Notes under the pieces: model-generated
Told to the model about the DNA's origin: nothing
Database searches by the model: none
Seen by the model: only the letters and a program-made list of their open reading frames with translations
NCBI RefSeq assembly: GCF_005576615.1
Contig: NZ_CP040330.1
Location: 310,001-374,000, forward strand
Direction: 5' to 3'
Length of the DNA stretch: 64,000 nucleotides
DNA from: Natrinema versiforme
GTDB lineage: Archaea > Halobacteriota > Halobacteria > Halobacteriales > Natrialbaceae
In this document: one piece after another, positions 17,501 to 26,362 of the stretch
How positions within the stretch are numbered: the stretch's first letter is position 1
Layout of the letters: each line of letters starts with the position of its first letter
Program-made: the position numbers and the translations under genes

Positions 17501-18616
17501 TCATTCGCGACCCCTGCCCGGTGACGGCCCGCGCAGCCCCGGATGGGTCCCCAGTTCGCGAACGCGGCGCATCCGGGCGCGGAGATCCGAGGGTGCCCCC
17601 GGTGTGGACTGCTCGACCGCGGTCTCGTCGCCGCTGTCCTCGAGTTCGGCGGCCGGTTTCGGGAACGTCCGGAGGTCCTTGTGGATCGCGAGGCCGGCGT
17701 AGGCACCGTCACCGATGGCGATCGTCGTCTGGTTCTGGCCGTGGGTCACGTCGCCGACGGCGTAGACGCCCGCGACGCTGGTCTCCCGATTTTCGTCGAC
17801 GTCGATCGCGCCGTCGTCCCCGAGTTCGCAGCCGAGGTCGGCGGCGAGATCGGCGTTGTACGCGGAGCCGTACATCGCGAAGCCGCCGAGGTAGTCCCGT
17901 TCGGTCCCGTCGGCCAGGGCGAGGCCGCCGAGCCACGGCGGCTCGTCCGCGTCGATGCTCTCGTCGTCGTACGCCGAGACGACGGCCGTGTCGATCCGAT
18001 CGACCGGGTGGGCCTCGAGTTGCGCGTCCGTCTCGTCGTCCCACTCCGGTTCGCGGTCGTTCAACAGGAGGTCGACGTCGGCCGTGAAGTTGCACATCGC
18101 CATCGCCACGTGGGCCGCGCTCTCGGTGTGGCCGAGCACGAAAACCGGGCCGTCGCCCAGCGTGTACGCGTCGCAGTGCAGACAGTAGTGCAGCCCGCGA
18201 CCGGTAAAGCGCTCGAGTTCCGGCACCTCGGGACTGCGGTCGCGGAAGCCGGTCGCGAAGACGACCCTGTCGGCGTCGACCGTCGCGTGGGTCGCCTTGA
18301 GGCGAAATTGCGGGTCGCCGTCCGCGGTGTCACCGGCCTCGTCGCCGCCCAGTTCCGTCACGGACTCGACGGCGTCGGGGTAGAAGTCACCGCCGTAGTG
18401 CTCGAGTTGTTCGACGGCGTGGGCCGCCAGTTCCCGCCCGGAGACGTTTTCCGAGACGCCCAGCATGTTGTGGACGTGGCTAACCGCCGCGTGACGGCCG
18501 CCCTCCTTCTCGAAGACGGCCGTGCGGTGACCGAGCCGAGTCGTGTACAGCGCGGTCGTCAGGCCGGCGGGGCCGCCGCCGATGACGACGACCTCGTACT
18601 CGAGGGAATCGCTCAT
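17501..18616 (-). CDS. NAD(P)/FAD-dependent oxidoreductase, thioredoxin-reductase-like, 371 aa
   Basis: Two-dinucleotide-domain flavoprotein: FAD motif VVIGGGPAGLTTALY at residue 10, a CLHC redox pair near 143 in the position of the TrxB CxxC, a weak second NAD(P) fold (GPVFVLGHTESAAH) and the C-terminal FAD motif GVYAVGDVTHGQNQ near 285. It is longer than TrxB because of an ~60-residue polar C-terminal extension. GHTESAAH departs from GxGxxA/G, so nucleotide preference is uncertain. Substrate unknown. Confidence 0.85.
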   Translation of the reverse strand: MSDSLEYEVVVIGGGPAGLTTALYTTRLGHRTAVFEKEGGRHAAVSHVHNMLGVSENVSGRELAAHAVEQLEHYGGDFYPDAVESVTELGGDEAGDTADGDPQFRLKATHATVDADRVVFATGFRDRSPEVPELERFTGRGLHYCLHCDAYTLGDGPVFVLGHTESAAHVAMAMCNFTADVDLLLNDREPEWDDETDAQLEAHPVDRIDTAVVSAYDDESIDADEPPWLGGLALADGTERDYLGGFAMYGSAYNADLAADLGCELGDDGAIDVDENRETSVAGVYAVGDVTHGQNQTTIAIGDGAYAGLAIHKDLRTFPKPAAELEDSGDETAVEQSTPGAPSDLRARMRRVRELGTHPGLRGPSPGRGRE

Positions 18617-18764
18617 GACAGCCCACTCGAACGCCCAGCGGGTTGAGGCTGGGCCGTGAATATGCGGCCACAGCGGGCCACAGCCCCGTCGCTCGTATCA
18701 GGCGGACTGGTAGTCTCGCCAGTTCCGAAAGGGGTTGAAACGGGCCCGCGGTGGCGGTGGTACT

Positions 18765-19649
18765 ATGAGCCAGTTCCGCGATATCGACCTCGCGCTCCCC
18801 GCGACGGAATCGGACGATGCCGACCTCGAGCACGGCTCGATCTTCTTCGTCGGCACCGCCACGGTGATCCTCGAGTACGCCGGCTTCACGATCCTCACCG
18901 ATCCCAATTTCCTCCACAGCGGCGATCACGTCCACCTCGGCTACGGCATCACGTCCCGGCGGCGGACCGACCCGGCGATGGCGATCGAAGACCTACCGCC
19001 GATCGACTTCGTCTTGCTCTCACACTACCACGGCGACCACTTCGACCGCGTCGCCGAGGCGAAACTCGATACCGACCTGCCGATCGTCACGACCCGCCAC
19101 GCCGCCGCGGAACTCGCCGAGAAGGGGTTCAATGAGACCCATCCGCTCGAGACGTGGGAGGAGTTTCGGATCCGCAAGGGCGAGGCCGAACTGACGATCA
19201 CGGCGATGCCCGGCCGTCACGGCCCGCCCGTCGTCTCGAAGGGGCTGCCGCCGGTGATGGGGAGCATGCTCGAGTTCCGGCCGGCCGACGCCGGCCCCGC
19301 GGAGCCGCCGCTCATGCGGCTCTACGTCTCCGGCGACACGGTCGTCTACGACGCCCTCGAGGAGATCCCGGAGCGCTATCCCGAGATCGATCTCGCACTG
19401 CTGCATCTGGGCGGAACGCGGATTCTCGGCGTGCTCCTGACGATGGACGCCGAACAGGGGGCCGAGGCCGTCGACCTCATCGACGCCGACACGTCGATTC
19501 CGATCCACTACAACGACTACGAGGTGTTCCGCTCGCCGCTCTCGAATTTCAAGGCGGCGGTCGAAAAGGCGGGCCTCGAGGACCGGGTCGACTACCTCGA
19601 GCACGGCGAGAGCTACGAGTTTGAACCGCCGTCGGATCGCCGCAGCTAA
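18765..19649 (+). CDS. MBL-fold metal-dependent hydrolase, 294 aa
   Basis: Metallo-beta-lactamase fold of the UlaG-like branch: FVGTATVILEYAGFTILTDP near residue 28, the metal motif SHYHGDHFD near 86, HGPPVVSKG near 147, SGDTVVYD near 185 and PIHYNDY near 240 supply the remaining ligands. Cytosolic hydrolase with unknown substrate. The start MSQFRDIDL is chosen at 18765, since the ORF extension is Gly/Arg-rich noise. It is divergent from the FAD oxidoreductase by about 150 bp. Confidence 0.87.
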   Translation: MSQFRDIDLALPATESDDADLEHGSIFFVGTATVILEYAGFTILTDPNFLHSGDHVHLGYGITSRRRTDPAMAIEDLPPIDFVLLSHYHGDHFDRVAEAKLDTDLPIVTTRHAAAELAEKGFNETHPLETWEEFRIRKGEAELTITAMPGRHGPPVVSKGLPPVMGSMLEFRPADAGPAEPPLMRLYVSGDTVVYDALEEIPERYPEIDLALLHLGGTRILGVLLTMDAEQGAEAVDLIDADTSIPIHYNDYEVFRSPLSNFKAAVEKAGLEDRVDYLEHGESYEFEPPSDRRS

Positions 19650-19705
19650 CGATCGAGGTTCGTTCCGCGAGCGGATCGGTCGCGTTCGCAGCGTCCCGAC
19701 CGCCC

Positions 19706-19984
19706 TCACTCGGTGTCGTCCGAATCGAGACTGCCGTCACGCCGGTCGGTAGCCATCGAACCGGGCAGCGAAAAGGGATCCGCCTCTCCGTCGACTCGAG
19801 TCTCGTCGTCGCTGTCGACTATGTAGAGGAGGAATCCCGTCCCGCCCGAGAAAAACACGAATCCCGCCCATTTGGCGGGGGACTCGAGTCTGCACCGGTT
19901 CGCGTCCCAGTAGACCAGCGCCGAAAGTGAACCGAAAATCGCGGTATAAACGAGTCCGGTCAGCAGTAGCGGTCGCCAGAGCAT
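19706..19984 (-). CDS. Hypothetical two-TM membrane protein, 92 aa
   Basis: Two hydrophobic helices (about 4-24 and 38-55) separated by a short loop with WDANRCR, then an acidic tail. This resembles small haloarchaeal PLDc_N/SHOCT-like membrane proteins, but I cannot assign it. A TATA-like run (20004-20018) is centred about 27 nt upstream of the ATG, supporting a real, leaderless gene. Confidence 0.65.
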   Translation of the reverse strand: MLWRPLLLTGLVYTAIFGSLSALVYWDANRCRLESPAKWAGFVFFSGGTGFLLYIVDSDDETRVDGEADPFSLPGSMATDRRDGSLDSDDTE

Positions 19985-20307
19985 GGTCTTTCATCAGTTC
20001 TGTAAATATAAATATATACTCCCGAGTGTGAATCGAACTTGGGGCCAGTCGCCCAGTAAGAGGCGAGGAATCAACGTTCAGGACGCCGGTCTCCGAGTAT
20101 CGGCCGTGACGCGAGAATGCGACACGCTCGAGGAACGCCGGGCGGAGAAGGCCGACGAACGCGGCGGCGTTACCGATCGGATCGTTCTCGAGCGGGTCAG
20201 GTCGGGCAACGAGGACGACCGCCGCTGACGGCGGACGGATAGCGACCGTCTCAAATCAGTACGTCGCCATCGAATCGGCCGCGAACGATGCACCGAACGG
20301 GGATCGA
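19985..20307. other. Intergenic, no confident gene
   Basis: After the AT-rich promoter at 20004-20018 the segment is GC-rich. A possible GTG-started 40-codon frame (20106-20228, plus strand; ...TLEERRAEKADERGG...) is acidic/basic and haloarchaeal in composition, but has no promoter, SD site or recognised relative, so it is not called as a gene. Confidence 0.4.
20004..20018 (-). promoter_or_regulatory. TATA-box region for the 92-aa membrane protein
   Basis: A 15-bp A/T run (minus strand reads about TATATTTATATTTA) lies 20-34 nt upstream of the ATG at 19984, the spacing of a haloarchaeal box A in a leaderless transcript. Confidence 0.65.
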
Positions 20308-20739
20308 TTATCGGAGTCGGGTGTTGAACCGGGTGAGAACGCCGACGCAGATGATCGCCGTCGTCACGTGCATCGCGCCGAGGATCGCGCCGGCGACGAG
20401 GCTTCCGCCGGGTTCCACGGGAATCACCGTGAAATCCGGAACTAACGAGACGAGGAGGACGACCGCCGCCACGAGCACGAACGTTCGGTTCGGGTTGGAG
20501 ACGGTTCGCGTGAGGATGCCGTACGTGACGGTCGCACCGACGACGCCGAGCGCCGTAAAGAGCGTTACCGGCCCGTAATTTAACGCCTCCAGTTCCGGAG
20601 CGATACCGCCGGTATTCGTCCCGAACACGAGCAAACAGTTGACGAGCACCGACGAGATGAGCGCTGCCGCCCCCGATAGCGTGAGATCCCTGAGAGAGGC
20701 CGTGCGGACCGCCGACGAATCCTCCGTTTCCGAAGCCAT
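20308..20739 (-). CDS. Four-TM hypothetical membrane protein (DUF6069-like), 143 aa
   Basis: Four hydrophobic helices at about residues 22-42, 58-78, 86-105 and 118-138. The layout, with a polar N-terminus then LSGAAALISSVLVNCLLVFG, resembles DUF6069 membrane proteins. Function unknown. MASETEDSS at 20739 is used as the start; MVDTIM 15 nt upstream is possible. Confidence 0.65.
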   Translation of the reverse strand: MASETEDSSAVRTASLRDLTLSGAAALISSVLVNCLLVFGTNTGGIAPELEALNYGPVTLFTALGVVGATVTYGILTRTVSNPNRTFVLVAAVVLLVSLVPDFTVIPVEPGGSLVAGAILGAMHVTTAIICVGVLTRFNTRLR

Positions 20740-20850
20740 GATTGTATCCACCATTCGGTCGTCAAAAGTGTTATCGGAGGATCACGTATCCGATACGCTC
20801 TCGCGACTCTCTCACCCAGGGAAAAGGGGCGACGCCACTCAGACCCGCCG

Positions 20851-21909
20851 TTACTCGTCCTCGAGTCGTTCCCGAGCCGCGGCGACCACGAGCGGGAGCG
20901 TGATCGTCGCGTCGGCGTAGACCGAGACGTTGTCGGCGTCCTTCTCGAGTTTGCCCCACGAGCGCGCCTCGTCCAAGGTCGCGCCGGAGAGGCCGCCGGT
21001 CTGTTTGGGGTCCATGGTCAGTTGGACGGCGTAGTCGTAGGCGTCGGGCGCGACGAGCATCGTCTGCAGCGTGAAGTTCTTCGGGACGCCGCCGCCGACG
21101 ACGAACGCGCCGGCCTCGTCCGCGTGGTAGGCGATGTCCGTAAGCGGCGTCATGTCCGCCAGCGCGTCCAGCGAGAAGTCGGAGGTCTGGGAGTACATCC
21201 ACGCCTGCAGGCCGAGCACGGAGTCCTGGATCGCGGGGCAGTAGATCGGCACGTCGTTTTCGTAGGCCGCGGCGGCAATGCCGGCGTCCTCGTCGATGTC
21301 GTCGCGTTCGTTCACCTCGGCGTTGGCCCGCCCGAGTTCCTCGGTGAGTCGCTGGATCGGGACGACGCCGTCCTCCTCGAGGACCGGGAAGACCTCGTCG
21401 CGCAGGTGGGACTCGAACGTCGCGAAGAACTCCTGTGGGAGGTAGACGTTGTAGATGCGGTCGACGCCCTCGTCGCGAAGGGTTTCGTCGTGTTCGCGCT
21501 CGGTCTTGCCCTCCTCGTGGACCGCGCCGTGGTGGTGCTTGCCGCCGATGGCCTCGATGGAATCGTGGGTGAGGTTCGCCCCTGTCGTGACGAGCACGTC
21601 GATGTGGCCGTCCCGGATCAGGTCGGCGACGATGGCTCGCATGCCCGTCGGGACCATCGCGCCCGCCAGCCCGAAGAAGACGGTCACGTCGTCGTCGAAC
21701 ATCGACTCGGTCACGTCGACGGCCTCGTGGAGGTCCGCCGCGCCGACGCCGGCGTTGCCGTACTCGTCCGCGAGTTCGCCGACCGTCATGCCCGCGCGGA
21801 CCTCGGCGTGGCCGACCGGATCGTGCGAGAAGGTCTCCCGCTCGGGCTCGTGGTGGCCGTCCGCCTCGCTGTCGCCGTCGCCGCTCCCGTGCTCGTGGTC
21901 GTCGCTCAT
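20851..21909 (-). CDS. dys: Deoxyhypusine synthase, 352 aa
   Basis: Transfers the aminobutyl group of spermidine (or an agmatine-derived equivalent in haloarchaea) to a lysine of aIF5A, the first step of hypusination. Family landmarks: FFGLAGAMVPTGMRAIVADL near residue 78, TTGANLTHD near 108, PIYCPAIQDS near 225, VVGGGVPKNF near 275, and the active-site lysine segment DEARSWGKL near 322. Length is typical. A His/Asp-rich N-terminal leader (about 25 residues) is a haloarchaeal extra. Divergent from the ACT gene. Confidence 0.95.
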   Translation of the reverse strand: MSDDHEHGSGDGDSEADGHHEPERETFSHDPVGHAEVRAGMTVGELADEYGNAGVGAADLHEAVDVTESMFDDDVTVFFGLAGAMVPTGMRAIVADLIRDGHIDVLVTTGANLTHDSIEAIGGKHHHGAVHEEGKTEREHDETLRDEGVDRIYNVYLPQEFFATFESHLRDEVFPVLEEDGVVPIQRLTEELGRANAEVNERDDIDEDAGIAAAAYENDVPIYCPAIQDSVLGLQAWMYSQTSDFSLDALADMTPLTDIAYHADEAGAFVVGGGVPKNFTLQTMLVAPDAYDYAVQLTMDPKQTGGLSGATLDEARSWGKLEKDADNVSVYADATITLPLVVAAARERLEDE

Positions 21910-22129
21910 ATCCTCGCATCCGCGAGCCAGCGGTTTGAACGCCGCGGTTCGGTTCGATCCGTCGTCTCGAGCGGGACATAGAATCGCTCACTCGAAATGC
22001 GGATGCAGCACTCGGCCACCATCGATATCACGCTTTCATTCGTGGACCGACTGCTCAGTTAGGATGTGAACTAGGGTGCCAAGAAAGATGCCCAAGTACC
22101 GCCGAAAGGTTGTGTTGCTCATGACACAC

Positions 22130-22136
22130 TTTTTTA
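22130..22136 (+). promoter_or_regulatory. TATA box of the ACT-domain gene
   Basis: TTTTTTA is centred about 28 nt upstream of the ATG at 22161, consistent with leaderless transcription. Confidence 0.55.
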
Positions 22137-22160
22137 CGCCGTTGTAGAGTCATCGTCCGT

Positions 22161-22544
22161 ATGGATCCAACGGATTTTCTCCAGAACGGGACAGTCAGCG
22201 TATCGGACGACACATATGCAGTCTGCCGGACCGATCACAATCATCCCGGTGCATTTGCGACCATCCAAGACGAGACGGAGACCACGGTGGTCGTTGAGCA
22301 GGACGATATCGATACGGTCGATGCCAGTGAGATTGAGTCCGGGTGGAAGCGACTGACGTTCGAGATGGACCTCCCGTTTGAACTCGTTGGTTTTCTGGCG
22401 GCGGTTGCGTCAGCCCTCGCCGAAGTAGATGTTTCGGTGTTCGTCATTTCTACGTACTCAACCGATCACGTGTTTGTCAAGGAAGACGAGCTTGATGCTG
22501 CTGTCCTGCGACTCGAAGATTTGGGATGTAACGTCACCGACTGA
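22161..22544 (+). CDS. ACT-domain (CASTOR-type) protein, 127 aa
   Basis: Tandem small ACT-like modules: the N-terminal half binds as VSVSDDTYAVCRT, and the C-terminal half reads MDLPFELVGFLAAVASALAE then DVSVFVISTYSTDHVFVKED, typical of the ACT_7 family that binds amino acids. Probably an amino-acid-responsive regulator; partner unknown. G+C is visibly lower than its neighbours, suggesting recent arrival or weak selection. Confidence 0.82.
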   Translation: MDPTDFLQNGTVSVSDDTYAVCRTDHNHPGAFATIQDETETTVVVEQDDIDTVDASEIESGWKRLTFEMDLPFELVGFLAAVASALAEVDVSVFVISTYSTDHVFVKEDELDAAVLRLEDLGCNVTD

Positions 22545-22679
22545 TGGCGATCGACAGTGAGATCCGCGATACCTGTAGATCGAACTCGTTCTCCGTCTCG
22601 TACGTCGATTGTAGCAATGTTCAGAAATACGGGTAGCAGCTCCGGTCAGTGCTTTCCCTGTACTTACCGCTAGAGGTGA

Positions 22680-23447
22680 CTACAGTCCCGTCGGCACCTC
22701 GAGATACGTCGTCTCGAGTCCCCACTCCTCGACCAGATCTTGCACCGATTGCACGCCGAAGGTCTCCGTCGCGTAATGGCCCGCGAGGAAGACGTGGATG
22801 CCGGCCTCCTGTGCCTCGTGGTAGGCTTTGCCTTTCCCCTCGCCGGTCACCAGCGCGTCCGCGTCGGCCGCGGCGGCCTCGTCCAGCCAGTCGACCCCGC
22901 TGCCGGTGACGACCGCCACGTCCTCGATCTCGTCGGGGCCGAAGTCGAGGTGCTGGACGGGTTCCCCGTCGGTCTCGAGTGTGTCCTCGAGCCGCTCGCG
23001 CAGTTCGTCGGGGGCGTAGGCGTCGGCCGCCGTCCCGCGCTGGCCGATGTACTCGGGGCCGAGTTCACCGAACGGGGTGCGGTCCTCGAGGCCGAGCACG
23101 TCGGCGACGCCGGCGGCGTTGCCCAGTTCCTGCTGGCCGTCCAGCGGGAGGTGGGAGACGTAGAGCGCGAGGTCGTTCTCGATCAGGGGCGCGATCCGGT
23201 CGTAGGTCCGCCCGGTCACGCGGTCGAAGCCGCCCCACGAGAGCCCGTGGTGGACGACCAGTAGGTCCGCGTCGGCCTCGATCGCGCGGTCGAACGTCTC
23301 GCGGACGCCGTCGACGGCGAACGCGACGCGCTCGATCTCGGCCTCGTCCGGGCCGACCTGCAGGCCGTTCGCGCTGGCGTCGAGGTCGGCGTAGTCGGCG
23401 GTTCCAAGTTCTTCGTCGAGTCGATCGACGACGTTCGAGAGTTCCAT
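22680..23447 (-). CDS. Nif3-like dinuclear metal centre protein, 255 aa
   Basis: NIF3/YbgI family (GTP cyclohydrolase I type 2-like). The metal-site motifs are present: VVHHGLSWGG near residue 67, SHLPLDGQQELGN near 99, VTGEGKGKAYHEAQEAG near 205 and LAGHYATETFGV near 223. Hexameric toroids in known structures; in vivo role unclear. The start MELSNVVDRL at 23447 matches the family; a longer in-frame extension is rejected. Confidence 0.9.
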   Translation of the reverse strand: MELSNVVDRLDEELGTADYADLDASANGLQVGPDEAEIERVAFAVDGVRETFDRAIEADADLLVVHHGLSWGGFDRVTGRTYDRIAPLIENDLALYVSHLPLDGQQELGNAAGVADVLGLEDRTPFGELGPEYIGQRGTAADAYAPDELRERLEDTLETDGEPVQHLDFGPDEIEDVAVVTGSGVDWLDEAAAADADALVTGEGKGKAYHEAQEAGIHVFLAGHYATETFGVQSVQDLVEEWGLETTYLEVPTGL

Positions 23448-23571
23448 AGCAGCCCGTTCGGCAGTGAGCGTCTTGTATCCGGTTGATCCCGACCGGTCCC
23501 GTGGCGGCTTCCCTCTCGAGTCGGGCGTGCGAAACGCGGACGACTGCACCGAAAACCGTGAGCCGGGCCCG

Positions 23572-26034
23572 CTACATCAGGTAGAACAGCGGGAACAGGA
23601 TCACCCAGACGATGTCGACGAAGTGCCAGTAGAGCCCGAAGTACTCGACCGGCCGGTGATCCCGGAGGTAGGCGTCGACGGTCACGACGCGGTATATCAT
23701 GAACAGGGCGATGAGCAGGCCGAGGATGACGTGGAACGCGTGAAGCCCGGTCGTCACGAAGTACAGCGAGTACTCGAGTTCGGTGAACCAGTAGATGCCG
23801 TGGGCGAACTCCTGGCTCCACTCGTAGCCCTTGATCGTGAGGAACGTGAGCCCGAGCGCGAGCGTGACGCCGAGCGACGCCAGCAGGCCGCGTTTGTTCT
23901 CGCGTTCGGCCATGACGAGCGCGATGATGACCGTGAAACTCGAGGTCAACAGGACGTAGGTGTTGACGAGGCCGATGATCTCCGACGGGGGCACGGTCTC
24001 GAACGAACCCCAGCCGGCGTGGAGGCGCATGAAGACGTACGCCCCGATGGCGGCGCCGAAGACGATCACGTCCGAGGCGAGGAAGAACCAGACGCCGAGT
24101 TTCGTGCCGCCGACGTTCTCGAACGGCCAGCGCTCGGCGATCGGCTGATCGGGCGCGTGGAACCGTTCCCGGCCGTACTCGAACAGCGTGTAGCCCAGGA
24201 TGGCGATCCCGCCGACGAAAAGCACCGGGTGTACGAGGTCGGTCGAACCGGTCTCCTGTATCTCGGCTCCGCGTTCGGTGGCGAAGTTCGCGACCCACGG
24301 CGTCAGTCCCGACAGTCCGAGGAACATGACGAACATGCCGATCCCGACTCCGAACGGCCAGATGCTCGCGTGGTCTTCGTGCTCCGCCTCGAGCGACTCG
24401 GTCTGGCCGGCTCGCTCGTGTGCGGCCGCCCCGCCGTCGGCCGCCGTCGCATCGTCGACGAACTCGAGTTTGCCGCTGGCGTAGCTGGGCCGGTCCGGCC
24501 AGTTCTCGAGCGGCGGTGGCGACGTCGTCGCCCACTCGGCGGTCCGGGAGTACGCCCACGGGTTGTCGGGCGCGTCGGGGCCCGAGAGCAGGCTCTTGCC
24601 GAGCGCGTAGAACATGATGAGGTAGGACGCGGCGAGGACGAAGGCCCCGACCGTCGCCAGCCGGTGATAGATCGTCAGCTCCGAACTGAAGTTGAAGACG
24701 CGACGCGGCGTCTCCCACGCCATGAACATCGGGAAGTACAGCAGGTTGAACCCGATGAAGTACGTCGCGAAGTGGAGTTTGCCGAGCGTCTCGTCGTACA
24801 TTTTCCCGGTGATCTTCGGCCACCAGTAGTAGACCGCGCCAACCAGCGCCGTCGAGCCGGCGACCATCACGTAGTGGAAGTGCGCGACGACCCAGTAGGT
24901 GCCCCGGAACTCGTAGTCCAGCACGACGGCCCCGAGGAAGACCCCCGTAATGCCGCCGATGATGAAGATCACCAGCGTCCCGAGACTCCACAGGAACGGC
25001 GTGGTAAAGCGGACCCGGCCCTTGACCATCGTGTAGATCAGCGAGAAGACCATCAGGTCGAAGGGCAGCGAAATCCCGATCGTCGTCGCCATGAAGAGCG
25101 TCTTGATCGGGAGGTTGATCGTCGTCAGGAACATGTGGTGGGCCCAGACGAGGAACGACTGAACGGCCACGAGGACCATCGCGATGATGACCCACTTGCG
25201 GCCGACCAGCCGCCGGCCACAGAAGGTCTGGAACGTCTCGAACAGCACCCCGAGCGCCGGGAAGAAGACGATGTACACCTCCGGGTGGCCGAAGAACCAG
25301 AAGATATGCGCCCACAAGAGGCTCGAGCCCTGATCGGTCGCGAAGTATTGGGTCAGTAAGATCCGGTCGCTGACCAGCAACAGCAGGGCGGCGAGCAAGG
25401 CGGCGAAGGCAAAGAGCATCATCCAGACGGTCAGCAGAATCGACCACGTGAACAGCGGCATGTTCCACAGTCCGAGCCCCTCCGCGCGCTCGTAGTGGAT
25501 CGTCGTGAGGAAGTTGACCGTCGCGATCGTCGTCGACATGACGAACAGGACCAGCGCGAGGATCGTCAGCGTCCCGCCGGACGTCGCCGCCATCGCCGTG
25601 TTGTACATCGGCACGTTCAGCGGCGCGTACATGTACCAGCCGCCGGCGAAGGCCCTCCCCTGAAAGAACGCGAGGGCGATGAGGATTCCCGAAAACAGGT
25701 AAAACCAGTAACTCATGGCATTCAGCCGCGGGAACGAGAGGTCCTTCGCCCCGATCTGGAGCGGGACGAGGTAGTTCGCGAAGCCGAACGCGAACGGCGA
25801 GAGATACCAGAACACCATCAGGAGTCCGTGGTTCGTCACCGCCTGATTGAACTCCTGATTCTCGAGGAGGCCGATCCCGCCGGACTCCCACATATGTGTA
25901 CGGAACAACAGCGCGAGGATCCCGGCGAACAGCAGAAAGAAGATCGCCGTCGCTAGATAGAGAATTCCGACATCCTTGTGGTTGGTTGTGACCAGCCACC
26001 GCTTGAGGGTGGTCCGCGGCGGGAGCTCACTCAT
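23572..26034 (-). CDS. Fused cytochrome c oxidase subunits I+III (A1-type), 820 aa
   Basis: Terminal haem-copper oxidase of the plasma membrane. Residues 1-~490 are subunit I: a haem ligand in TNHGLLMVFWYLSP near 68, CuB/Tyr site FGHPEVYIVFFP near 250, WAHHMFLT near 300, and haem ligands in AHFHYVMVAGS near 385. The Glu of GHPEVY and the Asp of KDLSFPRLN mark an A1 proton-pumping type. A polar linker (about 490-560) joins subunit III (about 570-820; GGTKLGVWFFLASDVIVFG, GLHAFHVILGL). Such I+III fusions are known in haloarchaea and Thermus. Subunit II is not in the window. Confidence 0.95.
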   Translation of the reverse strand: MSELPPRTTLKRWLVTTNHKDVGILYLATAIFFLLFAGILALLFRTHMWESGGIGLLENQEFNQAVTNHGLLMVFWYLSPFAFGFANYLVPLQIGAKDLSFPRLNAMSYWFYLFSGILIALAFFQGRAFAGGWYMYAPLNVPMYNTAMAATSGGTLTILALVLFVMSTTIATVNFLTTIHYERAEGLGLWNMPLFTWSILLTVWMMLFAFAALLAALLLLVSDRILLTQYFATDQGSSLLWAHIFWFFGHPEVYIVFFPALGVLFETFQTFCGRRLVGRKWVIIAMVLVAVQSFLVWAHHMFLTTINLPIKTLFMATTIGISLPFDLMVFSLIYTMVKGRVRFTTPFLWSLGTLVIFIIGGITGVFLGAVVLDYEFRGTYWVVAHFHYVMVAGSTALVGAVYYWWPKITGKMYDETLGKLHFATYFIGFNLLYFPMFMAWETPRRVFNFSSELTIYHRLATVGAFVLAASYLIMFYALGKSLLSGPDAPDNPWAYSRTAEWATTSPPPLENWPDRPSYASGKLEFVDDATAADGGAAAHERAGQTESLEAEHEDHASIWPFGVGIGMFVMFLGLSGLTPWVANFATERGAEIQETGSTDLVHPVLFVGGIAILGYTLFEYGRERFHAPDQPIAERWPFENVGGTKLGVWFFLASDVIVFGAAIGAYVFMRLHAGWGSFETVPPSEIIGLVNTYVLLTSSFTVIIALVMAERENKRGLLASLGVTLALGLTFLTIKGYEWSQEFAHGIYWFTELEYSLYFVTTGLHAFHVILGLLIALFMIYRVVTVDAYLRDHRPVEYFGLYWHFVDIVWVILFPLFYLM

Positions 26035-26362
26035 TCGGTCTCACCTCCCAACTGGACACGCGCCTCGAGCCGGCAGCGCTTCGGGCCGGCATCCCCAGTC
26101 CCACGCACGAACCGACTGCCGAGACGGTTCCTCGAATAGACGACGGAAACCATACTCGACACACTCCGACGATTCTCCGCATCAAGATGTCCGGTGCGCT
26201 TGCAAGCGATACTTCCCTCACAGCCGACCGCGATGGCTCGGATAACCTCCTCTGACACGCTCTTGCCCCCTATACCGCCTTTTCGGAAGCTAATCGCCGA
26301 GCACAGACGGCCGTTCCCGAACGCAGACGGCGGTTCATGAACACAGACAGTCGCTCACGGCG
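26035..26362. other. Intergenic upstream of the oxidase gene
   Basis: It holds the oxidase ribosome-binding site at its left edge. A 75-codon minus-strand frame (26031-26258) ends ATGA-overlapping the oxidase start, but it is basic and not haloarchaeal in composition. No gene is called, and no clear TATA box is seen. Confidence 0.5.
26041..26048 (-). promoter_or_regulatory. Strong Shine-Dalgarno of the fused oxidase gene
   Basis: GGAGGTGA on the minus strand ends 6 nt before the ATG at 26034. This is a near-perfect anti-SD match, unusual in a window where most genes look leaderless, and implies a transcript with a 5' leader. Confidence 0.8.

Noticed and set aside
23464-25359. 631-codon plus-strand frame opposite the oxidase gene
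   Set aside because: Typical GC-rich antisense shadow; the minus strand is an unmistakable oxidase.
26031-26258. 75-codon frame ending ATGA-overlapping the oxidase start
   Set aside because: Basic, non-haloarchaeal composition and no promoter; the overlap is probably chance.
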